DNA of 36,380 nt from Oscillospiraceae bacterium (GCA_015063445.1 SVUD01000017.1:1-36380); one strand, 5' to 3'. Counted from the stretch's first letter, positions 1 to 9,299 are shown. Notes: a model not told the origin generated them from the sequence alone. Made by a program: numbers and translations.

Positions 1-141
1 GCCGTCATCAAAGGTGGATACGGGACTCGTATCATCTGATGCCGCCACGTTAAACGCAGCTCCGGTAGCTCCAAATAGCATTATGAGAGCCAAAGCAAAT
101 ATCCAAATTTTTCTTAATGAATTCCCTTTCGTTTTATTCAT
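1..141 (-). CDS. Exported protein of unknown function, N-terminal fragment cut by the window edge
   Basis: Only the first 47 codons are inside the window. The ATG (139-141, read on the minus strand) is preceded 8 nt upstream by a GGAGG. The peptide begins with MNKTKGNSLRK, followed by a hydrophobic stretch (about residues 12-32, WIFALALIMLFGATGAAF) and then a polar Ser/Asp/Thr-rich part starting near AASDD. This is a classical signal peptide with a likely signal peptidase I site around residue 33-35, so the protein is probably secreted or surface-exposed. The mature part is out of view and no family can be named. The plus-strand reading over the same bases has no ribosome binding site and is taken to be a shadow. 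Confidence 0.75.
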   Translation of the reverse strand, partial: MNKTKGNSLRKIWIFALALIMLFGATGAAFNVAASDDTSPVSTFDDG

Positions 142-401
142 TTCAAGTTCCTCCGCATTGGATTTAAGAGTTTGTACGTTTGATCAAGTGATAACCGACA
201 ATTTGTTTCGTGAGCCTCAAATAGCAAAGCCCTATACAAACACCTTACGTAGTAATTATACATCTTTTGTTTGGCATATCACGACAATTATGGTAAGTAT
301 TACAGACAATAATCCACTTGCTGATTTTCGCTCTTTAATGCGTAAGCCATAACGATAGTATCATTTAATGTCTGAGTTTAGAGGTTTTTAGGTAGTTTTC
401 T

Positions 402-884
402 TTAATGTTTTTTTGCGTTTTTCTCTTTTTCGAGCCTTTTTACCGCTCTTAATATATATCTTTCGATAATTCCCTGTTTTTTAAACTCATCCTTATACAT
501 AACTACGTCAAAGATGATGAGACATACGGGAACTATGCTGAAGCCCTGCCTTATGAAGCACATAACAATAAACGCCGCAAACATCAAAAACAGGATAAGA
601 TGAAATATGACGGCAGTTGCGATAATTCCCTTAATTTCGGTTTTTCCGTTCTTTTCGGTTATTTTTCCCGAAAAGCGTGTTCCGTCAAGAAATGCGTTAT
701 CCCTCGTTGCTCCGCCTATGTATTCGCATTTGATTTTTATTTTTCCGTCCGACTCCTTAACGTGCATGTAAGGCGTTCCTTTTTTATCCTCAAGGACAAC
801 GTTTTTGTTCACTCTGTCGTTATCCGAGAGAATATCTAAAAGCTCTTCTTTTGATGACGGGGTTTCTATCTTGATAAATTTCAT
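402..884 (-). CDS. Small membrane protein of unknown function
   Basis: A 160-residue protein I do not recognise. The N-terminal half (residues 1-95) is hydrophilic and Lys/Glu-rich. Residues about 96-140 are strongly hydrophobic and look like two closely spaced membrane segments (IIATAVIFHLILFLMFAAFIV and FSIVPVCLIIFDVVMY). The C-terminus is a basic tail rich in Arg, Lys and Glu. There is a GGAG-type ribosome binding site just before the ATG. The gene starts 36 bp after the end of the serine-hydrolase gene in the same direction and may be the last member of that transcription unit. No terminator is obvious after it. Confidence 0.6.
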   Translation of the reverse strand: MKFIKIETPSSKEELLDILSDNDRVNKNVVLEDKKGTPYMHVKESDGKIKIKCEYIGGATRDNAFLDGTRFSGKITEKNGKTEIKGIIATAVIFHLILFLMFAAFIVMCFIRQGFSIVPVCLIIFDVVMYKDEFKKQGIIERYILRAVKRLEKEKNAKKH

Positions 885-920
885 ATTATCTCCGTTAAAT
901 TTCTGGATCTATCCGTTAAA

Positions 921-2072
921 TCAATAATCGAGGCAGGAATATATAATATTTCTGAGTCTTGGGATTACTGTTCCGTGGAATTTACCCATATGCTCCGCAT
1001 GGAATATGGAAATTCCGCTTTCGGGCGAGGCGGAAAGATAGGAAAGACGGGCTCCGTCCCAGCCGAATTCTCCCTTTGGCATAATATTTCCCGACATTTC
1101 GGGATTCATATTTGTTCTGACGCCCCAGCCGTATCCGTAGCCAATAGCGTGATTACCGTGCTTATGGAAGCTCTTAAGCTGAGCGCTGTCAAGTATATTC
1201 GTACGCATAAGATTTACGGTATGGGTCGAAAGTATTCTGTTTCCGTTACGACCGAGACCGAGATGGGTAAGCGCATCGGCAAGAATTATCTGATCCTCGA
1301 GAGTGGAAATAAGTCCCGCTCCTCCGCTATCGTATTCACTTCCGAAAATGAATTGATTGAAGTTTTTAGCAACCTCGCGCGGTCCTTTTACCGAGTCATC
1401 GTAAACGTACTGCGTAGCAAGTCTTTCCATCTTGCTCTCGGTAAGTCCGAACGAAGTGTTTTTCATTCCGAGTGGCATAAAAATATTGTCCCTCATATAC
1501 TCGGAGAGCTTCTTTCCCGATACAAGTTCTATTACGCCCCCCATAACGTCAAGGCAAAGGCTGTATCTGTAATCGCTTCCGGGATCAAACGTCAAGGGGT
1601 CACTCGCGAGAGCGCGTACGACGTCAAGCGTCGGGCATTTTCCGTTTGTTTCTTCCTTTACCCTTTTTATACTTGCTCTATCGAGACTATAATCAAAGCC
1701 GCCTGTCATCGAAAGAAGATGCTTTATGAGAAGGGGCGTCTTTGCGGGTCTTATCTCTTCGGTTCCGTCGGGATTTTTAACCCTGACCGTTATATTCTTA
1801 TACTCGGGAAAATATGCGCTGACCGGATCAGTTATCATTATCTCGCCGCGCTCTATAAGCTGAGCCGCCGCTATTGCCGTCGATACCTTCGTAACCGAAT
1901 ACATATGGTACAGCGCATACGGATCAACCGGAGTTTTTTTCTCAAGATTTTCATATCCGCTCTGATAACGGAATATTTCATTTCTTCCTTTGTATATTAC
2001 CGTGTCCGAGCCGGGAATACCCAGCTTGGATAAGCAATTATCAAGAAAATCCTTCAAGGGCGTAAAATTCAT
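921..2072 (-). CDS. Beta-lactamase-fold serine hydrolase (class C / family VIII esterase-like)
   Basis: The 383 residues fit the beta-lactamase-related serine hydrolase family (penicillin-binding-protein fold). The nucleophile motif S-x-x-K is S59-V-T-K62 in MYSVTKVS. It is followed by a region typical of the family (LLIKHLLSMTGGF, residues about 114-126). The usual Y-x-N motif is replaced by Y170-S-L at YRYSLCLDVMGGVIE. The C-terminal segment FGWDGARLSYL takes the place of the H/K-T-G strand, as in esterase-like members. No signal peptide is visible, so it is likely cytoplasmic, which argues against a secreted antibiotic-resistance enzyme. A GGAGG lies before the start. The gene follows mutS2 after a 45-bp gap. 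The substrate cannot be told from sequence; an esterase or peptidase role is the best inference. Confidence 0.8.
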   Translation of the reverse strand: MNFTPLKDFLDNCLSKLGIPGSDTVIYKGRNEIFRYQSGYENLEKKTPVDPYALYHMYSVTKVSTAIAAAQLIERGEIMITDPVSAYFPEYKNITVRVKNPDGTEEIRPAKTPLLIKHLLSMTGGFDYSLDRASIKRVKEETNGKCPTLDVVRALASDPLTFDPGSDYRYSLCLDVMGGVIELVSGKKLSEYMRDNIFMPLGMKNTSFGLTESKMERLATQYVYDDSVKGPREVAKNFNQFIFGSEYDSGGAGLISTLEDQIILADALTHLGLGRNGNRILSTHTVNLMRTNILDSAQLKSFHKHGNHAIGYGYGWGVRTNMNPEMSGNIMPKGEFGWDGARLSYLSASPESGISIFHAEHMGKFHGTVIPRLRNIIYSCLDY

Positions 2073-2117
2073 TTCTATTTCCTCCTATGCTTTCAAAATC
2101 GTACGCGAAAATTAAGA

Positions 2118-4520
2118 TTAATGCTTCAATTCTATTACCGTAACACCCGCATCGCCGTCACCGTATTCCGCGTGTTTATAGGTTTTTATACGCTTATCGG
2201 ATTTAAAGTACTTCCAAAGCGCAGCTCTTAAAGCGCCTGTCCCCTTACCGTGTATGATTCTGACAAATGGAACGTTTGCGAGAATAGCATCGTCAAGATG
2301 CTTATCTACCACGAACCACGCATCGTCGCCTATCATTCCGCGTACGTCGACCTCTATCTTAAAGTCGGATACGACCGAGCGCTTTACCTTGCCCTCGGAT
2401 ACCTGTCTCGGCGTTTTTTTCTCACGGTACTTGGTATTTGCTTCGACAAGTCTCAGCTTGTCCTCGGTAACCTTGGTTTTAAGAACACCTGCGGTAACGG
2501 CAATAAGTCCCTTTTTATCGGCAAGAGCCGTAACGACTCCCTCGGTACCAACCGTAATAACGTAAACCTTATCTCCGATTTTAAGGGGTCTTGGAAGCTT
2601 ATAGTCGTCGTCAAGCGAATATTCCTTAACAGTTATACCGGATAGCATATCGTCGTTTTTCCTGAGACTCTCCCTTACCGCATCACGCGCCTCAAGCATA
2701 AGTCTGTCACGGGTTTCTTTATCCTCAGCCTTCTTTATAGCCTCGAGCTGTCTGAATATAAATTCGCTTGATGCTCTGGCGCTATCCAAAATCTGCTTAG
2801 CTTTAAGTAACGTTTTTTGCGTTTCATCCTCTGTTTTAGAGATTTTCTTTTTTAATTCCTGCTCGGATTCAAGCTTGAATTTTTCATACTCCGAACGAAG
2901 CTCCTCTGCCTTTTCACGAGCAGCCTCCATCTTCATTCTATCCGTATCAAGACGCTCGATGACATCCTCAAAGCGCTTATTATCACGCGCTATAAGCTGG
3001 TCTGCTCTCGTGAGAACATCACTTGGAATACCCAGCTTTTCCGAAATTGCGAATGCGTTTGATTTTCCCGGTGTTCCGACAACGAGCTTATACGTTGGAC
3101 GAAGAGTATCAACGTCAAATTCGCAGCTCGCGTTCTGCACACGGGGCGTATCTAAGGCGTACGCTTTAAGCTCGGCATAGTGAGTCGTAGCAAGAGTAAG
3201 CGCACCGAGAGATTGCGTTTTTTCAAGTATCGCGGTGGCAAGCGCCGCTCCCTCTATGGGGTCTGTTCCCGAGCCAAGCTCATCAAACAAAACCATGGTT
3301 CGCGGACCAACCGTGTTAAGAATTCCGACAACGTTCACCATATGAGACGAGAACGTGGAAAGAGATGCTTCTATGCTCTGCTCGTCACCGATATCAACAA
3401 GAACTCCGTCAAAAACTCCTACCTCGGAATTTTCAAGCGCCGGTATCTGAAGTCCCGAGGCAGCCATAAGAGTGAGAAGTCCGACGGTTTTAAGCGATAC
3501 CGTTTTTCCTCCCGTGTTAGGACCTGTTATTACGAGCGTATCAAAGTCCTCGCCAACGGCAACGTCAATCGGCACGACCTTGTCCTTATCGAGAAGAGGA
3601 TGTCTTGCCCTTCTTAAATTAACAAGTCGCTTTTTCGTTATCTTCGGCATCTCCGCCTTCATTGATATAGCAAGAGAGGCACAAGCGTAAACAAACGCTA
3701 TTTCGGTTATATTATGATAGTTAAGAGTTATAACCGATGATGCGTCAGCACAGTCCTTCGAAAGTGATGCGAGTATTCTTTCTATCTCGTATTTCTCTGC
3801 CGCGGAAAGACTTTTAAGCTCATTATTAGCCTCCACCACAGCCATTGGCTCAACGAAAAGCGTAGCTCCCGTAGAGGACGTATCATGAACAAGACCCTTA
3901 AGCTCGTTCCTGTATTCCGCCTTTACGGGTACAACATATCTTCCGTTACGCATCGTAACGATATTTTCCTGGAGATATTTGAGCTTATTTCCGCCAACGT
4001 AGCTTTGCAGAGTATCCTTGATCTTGTTGTTGGTATTTCTTATTTTTCTTCTTATTTCGGCAAGCTCAAAACTTGCCTCATCGGCAATCATATCCTCGGA
4101 AATGATTGCTTTTTTTATTCTGTCCTCAAGGCTTCTCGAAACGAGAATTCTATCAAAAAGCTCGTCAAGAGAGGTATCGAAGGTCTTGTCGGTCTTTATA
4201 TAATCCTGGAGATTTCTCGCGCTGTAAAGAAGAGAGGCTATATCAAGAAGCTCTCTCGGAGATAAAACTGCGCCCTTATACGCTCTTTCTGCCGAGGAAA
4301 CCGTGCTTTCGGGAGCGGAAAACGAGGGATATCCCTTAGCGTTTATTAAGCGCTTGGCATCATCGGTTCTTCTCTGACGGGTAAGAACCGTATCGTAATC
4401 GTCCGTCGGGGAAAGCGCTCTTGCCTTTGCCGCTGCGCCTTCTGTTGCCGCCATAGATGCGAGCATACCTATTATCTTGTCATATTCAAGTGCAAAAAGC
4501 GCCTTAGACGTAAAATGCAT
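2118..4520 (-). CDS. mutS2: MutS2 family ATPase/endonuclease
   Basis: This 800-residue protein has the MutS2 layout: an N-terminal clamp/core region, an ATPase domain with Walker A GPNTGGKT (residues 333-340) and Walker B TMVLFDELGSGTDP (about 408-421), a long charged coiled-coil-like stretch (about 510-640), and a C-terminal Smr nuclease domain starting near EVDVRGMIGDDA with the HGKGTGALR motif. It lacks the mismatch-recognition domain of MutS. In other Firmicutes MutS2 acts on recombination intermediates and on collided ribosomes (family knowledge). The start codon overlaps the recO stop (TGATG), so the two are translationally coupled. Confidence 0.97.
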   Translation of the reverse strand: MHFTSKALFALEYDKIIGMLASMAATEGAAAKARALSPTDDYDTVLTRQRRTDDAKRLINAKGYPSFSAPESTVSSAERAYKGAVLSPRELLDIASLLYSARNLQDYIKTDKTFDTSLDELFDRILVSRSLEDRIKKAIISEDMIADEASFELAEIRRKIRNTNNKIKDTLQSYVGGNKLKYLQENIVTMRNGRYVVPVKAEYRNELKGLVHDTSSTGATLFVEPMAVVEANNELKSLSAAEKYEIERILASLSKDCADASSVITLNYHNITEIAFVYACASLAISMKAEMPKITKKRLVNLRRARHPLLDKDKVVPIDVAVGEDFDTLVITGPNTGGKTVSLKTVGLLTLMAASGLQIPALENSEVGVFDGVLVDIGDEQSIEASLSTFSSHMVNVVGILNTVGPRTMVLFDELGSGTDPIEGAALATAILEKTQSLGALTLATTHYAELKAYALDTPRVQNASCEFDVDTLRPTYKLVVGTPGKSNAFAISEKLGIPSDVLTRADQLIARDNKRFEDVIERLDTDRMKMEAAREKAEELRSEYEKFKLESEQELKKKISKTEDETQKTLLKAKQILDSARASSEFIFRQLEAIKKAEDKETRDRLMLEARDAVRESLRKNDDMLSGITVKEYSLDDDYKLPRPLKIGDKVYVITVGTEGVVTALADKKGLIAVTAGVLKTKVTEDKLRLVEANTKYREKKTPRQVSEGKVKRSVVSDFKIEVDVRGMIGDDAWFVVDKHLDDAILANVPFVRIIHGKGTGALRAALWKYFKSDKRIKTYKHAEYGDGDAGVTVIELKH

Positions 4521-5296
4521 CAGCGTTTGACCTCCTTGTAAAATTCAAGCGACTTAAAGCTTCGCTCAAGCTGGTTCGTTATGTATTTTTCGGTTGCGCG
4601 TGAGAGTATTTCCATATCCTCGTCGGATACGTTAAACGCAAAAATACGCTCTAACGGGCAGTGTATCAGATAAGCAAGGGCGGTTTTTGCGCCCTCTGTA
4701 AGTATAGTTATGATTTCTCTCGTTCCGTCGTCGTAAGCGCCGCTTCTCTGTCTGTCCGCCTTTTTCTTACAGGAGAAGCACCGTATGCTTCCGCCCATTA
4801 TATCAAAGAAAAAGTCGCCTGCGGTCTCGCCGCATTCATGGCAGGAAAGAACCTCCGGCATAAATCCGATTATTGACGTCGCGCGTATCTCGAACGCCGC
4901 CTTAATCTTATCAAGCGAATACTTTTTCTCGGATATTGCGTAAAGAGAATTTAAGGCAAGTCTTAAAAGCCCGCTCTCCGCCTCAGCCGTAGTAACGTCC
5001 GAAAGCACCTCTACTATATATCCCGCAAGACTCAAGCCCTCAATCGAATCACGAAGTCCGAAAAAGCTCTCTATGAGATTGCTCTCGCGCACCCAATATT
5101 TTTCACCCTTTTTATAAAGCACGAAGGTTGAATAGCAAAACTGCTGCGATGCGGACATGTTTCTGTTTTTAAGCGAGCGAGCGCCCTTTACCATTGCGCT
5201 GACGGTCCCTGCTTCCTTAGTGAAAATGCTTATAAGCCTGTCCGATTCTCCGACGTTAACGCTTCTTAAAACGAGTCCTGTAACCTCGCTAAGCAT
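4520..5296 (-). CDS. recO: DNA repair protein RecO
   Basis: RecO assists RecR in loading RecA on single-stranded DNA during RecF-pathway repair. The 258 residues show the N-terminal OB fold (VTGLVLRSVNVGESDRLISI) and a helical C-terminal part containing a four-cysteine zinc site: C152 and C155 (SCHECGE) with C173 and C176 (RCFSCKK). Length is normal for Firmicutes. The gene sits 1 nt after the era stop and its own stop overlaps the mutS2 start, the usual era-recO pairing. Its partner recR is about 16 kb away in this window. Confidence 0.95.
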   Translation of the reverse strand: MLSEVTGLVLRSVNVGESDRLISIFTKEAGTVSAMVKGARSLKNRNMSASQQFCYSTFVLYKKGEKYWVRESNLIESFFGLRDSIEGLSLAGYIVEVLSDVTTAEAESGLLRLALNSLYAISEKKYSLDKIKAAFEIRATSIIGFMPEVLSCHECGETAGDFFFDIMGGSIRCFSCKKKADRQRSGAYDDGTREIITILTEGAKTALAYLIHCPLERIFAFNVSDEDMEILSRATEKYITNQLERSFKSLEFYKEVKR

Positions 5297-5297
5297 A

Positions 5298-6182
5298 TCA
5301 GTCCTCTTTGTATCCGAGATTTGCGATATTAAAATCGCTTTCTCTCCAGTTTTCCTTCACTCTTACGTACAAATCGAGGAACACCTTCGTATCAAGAAGA
5401 TTTTCTATATCCTCTCTCGCATAGCTTCCTATTCTCTTTATGGAAGCGCCGTTTTTACCTATGATTATTCCCTTGTGGGTCGCTTTTTCGCAGTATATCT
5501 CAGCTCTTATGGAAACAGTGCCCTTTTTCTCACGCCATTCTTCTATAACGACAGCGGTTCCGTGAGGTATTTCCTCATCCAGCGTTCTGAGTAACTTTTC
5601 ACGGATAATTTCTGCTACCATCTGGCGCTCGGGCTGGTCGGTGACTATCTCGTCCGAGAAGAACCAAACGCTCTCATTCAGATAACGTCTGCATTCCTCA
5701 ACGACTATTTCAACGCCCTTGCTATTCTTTGCGCTGATCGGAATTACACTGTCAAAATTAAAAGCCTCGGAATAAGCCTTTATCGTCTTGACTATATTCT
5801 CGGGGCGGACGGCGTCTATCTTATTAATTACGAGAACAGCGCCGATTCCCTTAGCCTTTATACCCTTTATGATCTCTGCCTCAATATCTCCGACCTCTTC
5901 TCTTGCCTCAACGACGAGAATAGCTCCGTCAACTCCGCCTATTGTATCGTTTGTGGTCTTTACCATAAAATCTCCGAGCTTTGTTCTCGGCTTATGAAGT
6001 CCCGGCGTATCGAGAAATACAAACTGATCCTCACCTACGGTATGTATGCCTGTTATACGGTTGCGCGTGGTCTGAGGCTTTTTCGACACTATCGCAACCT
6101 TTTCTCCTATTATCGAATTTAAAAGTGTGGATTTTCCTACGTTTGGACGTCCGACTATTGCAATAAATCCTGTTTTTGTCAT
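5298..6182 (-). CDS. era: GTPase Era
   Basis: Era is an essential GTPase that binds 16S rRNA and helps mature the 30S subunit. The 294 residues contain G1 GRPNVGKST (11-19), the switch region KPQTTRNRITGI (35-46), G3 DTPG (58-61), G4 NKID (120-123), the SAK motif near 150, and a C-terminal KH domain with GIIIGKNGASIKRIG. Length is normal. A GGGAG-type ribosome binding site precedes the ATG. It lies between ybeY, another 16S maturation factor, and recO. Confidence 0.98.
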   Translation of the reverse strand: MTKTGFIAIVGRPNVGKSTLLNSIIGEKVAIVSKKPQTTRNRITGIHTVGEDQFVFLDTPGLHKPRTKLGDFMVKTTNDTIGGVDGAILVVEAREEVGDIEAEIIKGIKAKGIGAVLVINKIDAVRPENIVKTIKAYSEAFNFDSVIPISAKNSKGVEIVVEECRRYLNESVWFFSDEIVTDQPERQMVAEIIREKLLRTLDEEIPHGTAVVIEEWREKKGTVSIRAEIYCEKATHKGIIIGKNGASIKRIGSYAREDIENLLDTKVFLDLYVRVKENWRESDFNIANLGYKED

Positions 6183-6210
6183 TTTCTTCTCCCAAGTAAC
6201 GCTTAAACGC

Positions 6211-6687
6211 TTATTTTATGTCTATTGTTTCGATTATTTCTCTTTGAAGCCTACACTGAAGCTCATCGTCCTCATCACTTCTCTCGTGATCGTATCCAAG
6301 AAGGTGAAGCGTCGAATGTATGGTTAAGAAGGCAACCTCACGCAAGAAGCTGTTGCCAAGCTCCAGAGCCTGCTCCTTCGCTCTCGGCACGGAAATTACA
6401 ATATCTCCGAGAGGTGCTCCGAACTGACATTCAGCCTCGTCAAACTCCCCATTCTCATAAAGGGGAAACGAAAGCACGTCGGTGGGACGGTCAACGCCTC
6501 TGTACTGTTTATTAAGCTCGTGTATATATTCCGCCGAGCAAAAGGTAACCGACACCTCCGCCGGATATTTGAAGCTCTCGCGCTCGAGAGTTGCGTATAC
6601 CGCGCTTCTTACCGCAGCCTTAAGCTCGTAGCTTATCTCTTCGAATTTATCCGTTGCGGAAAAATTGATATAAAGTTCTCTTTTCAT
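6211..6687 (-). CDS. ybeY: rRNA maturation endoribonuclease YbeY
   Basis: YbeY is a zinc-dependent endoribonuclease involved in 16S rRNA 3'-end maturation and ribosome quality control. The 158-residue protein has the conserved RGVDRPTDVLSFP stretch (63-75) and the metal-binding pattern H124-x3-H128-x5-H134 in TIHSTLHLLGYDH. The glycine that usually follows the first His is Ser here, while all three ligands are kept. The ATG begins 1 nt after the phoH stop. Its ribosome binding site (AAGGAAT) lies inside the end of phoH, so the pair is probably coupled. Confidence 0.96.
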   Translation of the reverse strand: MKRELYINFSATDKFEEISYELKAAVRSAVYATLERESFKYPAEVSVTFCSAEYIHELNKQYRGVDRPTDVLSFPLYENGEFDEAECQFGAPLGDIVISVPRAKEQALELGNSFLREVAFLTIHSTLHLLGYDHERSDEDDELQCRLQREIIETIDIK

Positions 6688-6688
6688 T

Positions 6689-7705
6689 TTATTCCTTTTC
6701 CTGATTCATTCTCGCTTTGTATTTTTTTGCCGTTTGGTTTTTCTCGTACTTCTCGTACGCGCTTATTATTTTTCGTACTAGGTGATGACGTACGACGTCG
6801 CGCTCGCTGAATTTAAATATTGATATTCCCTCTATTCCGTCAAGCACGTTCGTAGCGATCGCAAGTCCGCTCTTTTTACCAAAAGGAAGGTCGGTCTGAG
6901 AGAGGTCACCCGTAACCACCGCCTTTGAATTATATCCGAGACGGGTAAGGAACATTTTCATCTGCTCGGGGGTTGTATTCTGTGCCTCGTCCAAAATTAT
7001 AAACGAGTCGTCAAGCGTTCTGCCTCGCATATATGCGAGAGGCGCGATTTCTATAACACCTCGCTCAAGGTATTTCTGATAATTTTCAGCTCCGAGCATC
7101 TCGAAGAGCGCATCGTAAAGAGGTCTTAAATAGGGATCTATCTTACTCTGAAGATCTCCCGGCAAAAATCCGAGTCTTTCTCCCGCCTCCACGGCAGGTC
7201 TTGTAAGTATAATTCTTGCGACGGTCTTATTTCTGAGAGCCTCGACAGCCATTGCTACCGCAAGAAACGTCTTACCCGTACCGGCAGGACCGACGCCGAG
7301 AATTACGGTATTGTTTTTTATAGCGTCAATGTATTTTTTCTGACCTATGGTCTTTGCCTTTATCGGCTTTCCTCGGTTCGTCACACATATAACGCTTCCC
7401 GTATGACTCTCACCTTCCGTATCTATACCATCCTTTACCAATCCGATAACGTACTCTATGCTTTCACGGCTTATGGTTTCGCCATCGCCTATCATTCTCT
7501 TCAGATATTCAAGCGTTTTTACGGCAAGCTCGGTATCCTTAGCCTCGCCGCTGACCACGACGGCATCGCCCGAATCGTCACTCGAATTCCTGTTTGAAAG
7601 CTTTACGTCAAACGCACCTTCTATGAGTCTTGCGTTAGAGTCAAACGCTCCGAAAAGCGCCATCGTTGCTTCATTGGACTGAGTCATTACTATTTTTTCA
7701 GCCAT
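6689..7705 (-). CDS. phoH: PhoH family ATPase
   Basis: A 338-residue PhoH-like P-loop ATPase with Walker A GPAGTGKT (139-146) and Walker B FIILDEAQNT. The N-terminal about 110 residues are the KH-like part typical of bacterial PhoH/YbeZ. PhoH/YbeZ works together with YbeY in ribosome-associated RNA metabolism, and the tight phoH-ybeY order agrees with this. A strong GGAG precedes the ATG. In many Firmicutes a membrane HD-domain phosphohydrolase gene (pgpH/yqfF) sits between phoH and ybeY; it is absent here. Confidence 0.95.
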   Translation of the reverse strand: MAEKIVMTQSNEATMALFGAFDSNARLIEGAFDVKLSNRNSSDDSGDAVVVSGEAKDTELAVKTLEYLKRMIGDGETISRESIEYVIGLVKDGIDTEGESHTGSVICVTNRGKPIKAKTIGQKKYIDAIKNNTVILGVGPAGTGKTFLAVAMAVEALRNKTVARIILTRPAVEAGERLGFLPGDLQSKIDPYLRPLYDALFEMLGAENYQKYLERGVIEIAPLAYMRGRTLDDSFIILDEAQNTTPEQMKMFLTRLGYNSKAVVTGDLSQTDLPFGKKSGLAIATNVLDGIEGISIFKFSERDVVRHHLVRKIISAYEKYEKNQTAKKYKARMNQEKE

Positions 7706-7809
7706 ATTTTCTCCTTAAGTTTCATCTTCGTGATTGTATATAAAACGCACTTAAACCTTCCGCCGAGCGTACAAATCATTCTATGGCACAACTCAGACTT
7801 ATGTCTCTC

Positions 7810-8970
7810 TTACGGCTCATCCGAGAAAAATCTTTCTTCCCCTATTTCCTTTATCAAAGTCAGGTCATTTGTGAGAACATAACTATTATTCTCGAATTTG
7901 CCGAAAGACTTAATCTTCAGCATCTCGGAATCGGCAAAGGTGTAGCTTCTCAACGTATTAAGCCGCGCGGAAGCGATACTTATCATTTCCTTTTCCGTGC
8001 GAAAAACTGTCTTTTCAGCCTTTTTCCGCACGTATACTCTTTTGAGTACGACGGGAATACGGTACTTATCAAAAAGCGCGAACTCTTTCGTGTCTTCTAT
8101 TATAGCACATTCGTTCGTTGTTTTTCCATACTTTTTAAAAAGTTTTATTGAAAAATTAAAAATTTTTACGCTCATTTCCCGAAGCTTTTCCTCTTGGTAC
8201 ACCGCTTTTTGCTCTTCCTGTGCCACCGAGAGTGAAATCCTTTCGCTGACAATTCCGAAAACGTCTCCATCAGCTCGAACGAATCCTCCACCAAGCTCAG
8301 CCGGTATTACACCCGATATCAGAAGCTCTCCCGCCTTGACTGTATCCCCGGCTTTTACGCAGGCAATACCGCGCCTTACGTTTATTTCTTCTATTACGCA
8401 ATCGGTCAAAGCAACTACGTTTGAGTATCCGTTCTTAACGTCTAAGACATCGTCACGAACGTTTTTTTCGCGAACGTTAACGTATGCGACGTTACCTCTT
8501 CTTGTGATGCTTATCCACCCCACTCTATCGGATTTCGAGAGAATTTCAGATTCAAGCTTCGACAGAGAAGTTTTTCTCCAAGGCGCTCCGACAGACAATC
8601 CATTTTCAGCCAACTCTTCTTTTAAAAGAGCTTTTGAAATGTTTTCGTTACCCTCTATTCTAATATCCCAAACGAAGCAGCAAGCAAACAAAATGTAAAC
8701 AATCGATAACATTATGCCTAAAATCACGCCTTTTCTCTCGCGGTATTTGAGAAAAAAAGCCGGCAATCCTTTTATCTGTGAAACAGTGGGATTAGCCATG
8801 GCAAGAGCTTTAACATATCTTTTAGCTTTGAGTGATGAAACCAAAAGATCTCCGTTGCTTCTGAGCCTCGCGCTCAGATTTCGCTTTAGAAGAGCGTTTG
8901 CGGCATCCGCTCTTTTTTCCTCTTCGATATGAAATATTTTATACCCGAAAACGAAGTAATCTATTCTCAT
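7810..8970 (-). CDS. yqfD: Sporulation protein YqfD
   Basis: A 386-residue member of the YqfD family, found in spore formers and controlled by sigma-E in Bacillus subtilis. There is a cytoplasmic N-terminal part of about 80 residues, one membrane segment (about 81-103, GVILGIMLSIVYILFACCFV), and a long extracytoplasmic part that begins with the WDIRIEGNENIS motif typical of the family. The molecular role is not known in detail. The start overlaps the yqfC stop by 4 nt (ATGA), with a GGAGG 7 nt upstream inside yqfC. The stop is about 100 bp before phoH. Confidence 0.93.
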   Translation of the reverse strand: MRIDYFVFGYKIFHIEEEKRADAANALLKRNLSARLRSNGDLLVSSLKAKRYVKALAMANPTVSQIKGLPAFFLKYRERKGVILGIMLSIVYILFACCFVWDIRIEGNENISKALLKEELAENGLSVGAPWRKTSLSKLESEILSKSDRVGWISITRRGNVAYVNVREKNVRDDVLDVKNGYSNVVALTDCVIEEINVRRGIACVKAGDTVKAGELLISGVIPAELGGGFVRADGDVFGIVSERISLSVAQEEQKAVYQEEKLREMSVKIFNFSIKLFKKYGKTTNECAIIEDTKEFALFDKYRIPVVLKRVYVRKKAEKTVFRTEKEMISIASARLNTLRSYTFADSEMLKIKSFGKFENNSYVLTNDLTLIKEIGEERFFSDEP

Positions 8971-9254
8971 CGCTTGCCTCCCTTTTTACCGCAGAAAAAA
9001 ATACCGCTTATTCTTCCGTATATTCTTACACTTTTTGATTCGAGAAGAGAAATTTCCATCCCCTCTCCTTTTACGCTGATTTCTTCCTTCTTGGTCGACA
9101 CGAGAATTTCCCGCTCTGAAAATGCGTTTATACCTCTGATGCCGGAAATGAGTATGCTAAGTTGTTTTCCTCTGCCGTCAAGCTCAAGATGAAACGCGGG
9201 AAACGGAACGTCCGGAGCGCTCCTCGTGATACCGGATAACGTTTTTCTTGTCAT
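8967..9254 (-). CDS. yqfC: Sporulation protein YqfC
   Basis: A 95-residue YqfC-family protein. The family is a compact beta-rich protein found only next to yqfD in endospore formers and made in the mother cell under sigma-E in B. subtilis. The segment LSILISGIRGINAFSEREILVST resembles the family core. It overlaps yqfD by 4 nt. It is divergent from the YlbJ-like gene, with only 57 bp between the start codons. The nearest Shine-Dalgarno-like sequence (GAGGGG) lies 12 nt from the ATG, a little far. Confidence 0.85.
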   Translation of the reverse strand: MTRKTLSGITRSAPDVPFPAFHLELDGRGKQLSILISGIRGINAFSEREILVSTKKEEISVKGEGMEISLLESKSVRIYGRISGIFFCGKKGGKR

Positions 9255-9269
9255 TATTTTTTGTTACCC

Positions 9270-9299
9270 CTCATATTTTCTTACTAAAGTTTATGTACG
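9270..9299 (+). promoter_or_regulatory. Possible sigma-E-like promoter in the yqfC/ylbJ divergent region
   Basis: CTCATATT at 9270-9277 resembles the sigma-E -35 box. With a 14-nt spacer it is followed by TATGTACG (9292-9299), a poor match to the sigma-E -10 box. It was considered because both flanking genes belong to sigma-E-type families. This is a weak call. Confidence 0.25.

Noticed and set aside
255..260. TATAAT on the minus strand upstream of the exported protein gene
   Set aside because: No acceptable -35 box at 16-18 nt; AT-rich background makes chance likely.
14..352. Plus-strand open frame of 112 codons at the left edge
   Set aside because: No ribosome binding site; it overlaps the minus-strand signal-peptide gene, which has a GGAGG and a convincing signal sequence.
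975..2033. Plus-strand frame of 352 codons antisense to the serine hydrolase
   Set aside because: Shadow of a clearly conserved minus-strand family protein; composition is odd (Ser/Arg/Tyr rich) and there is no known motif.
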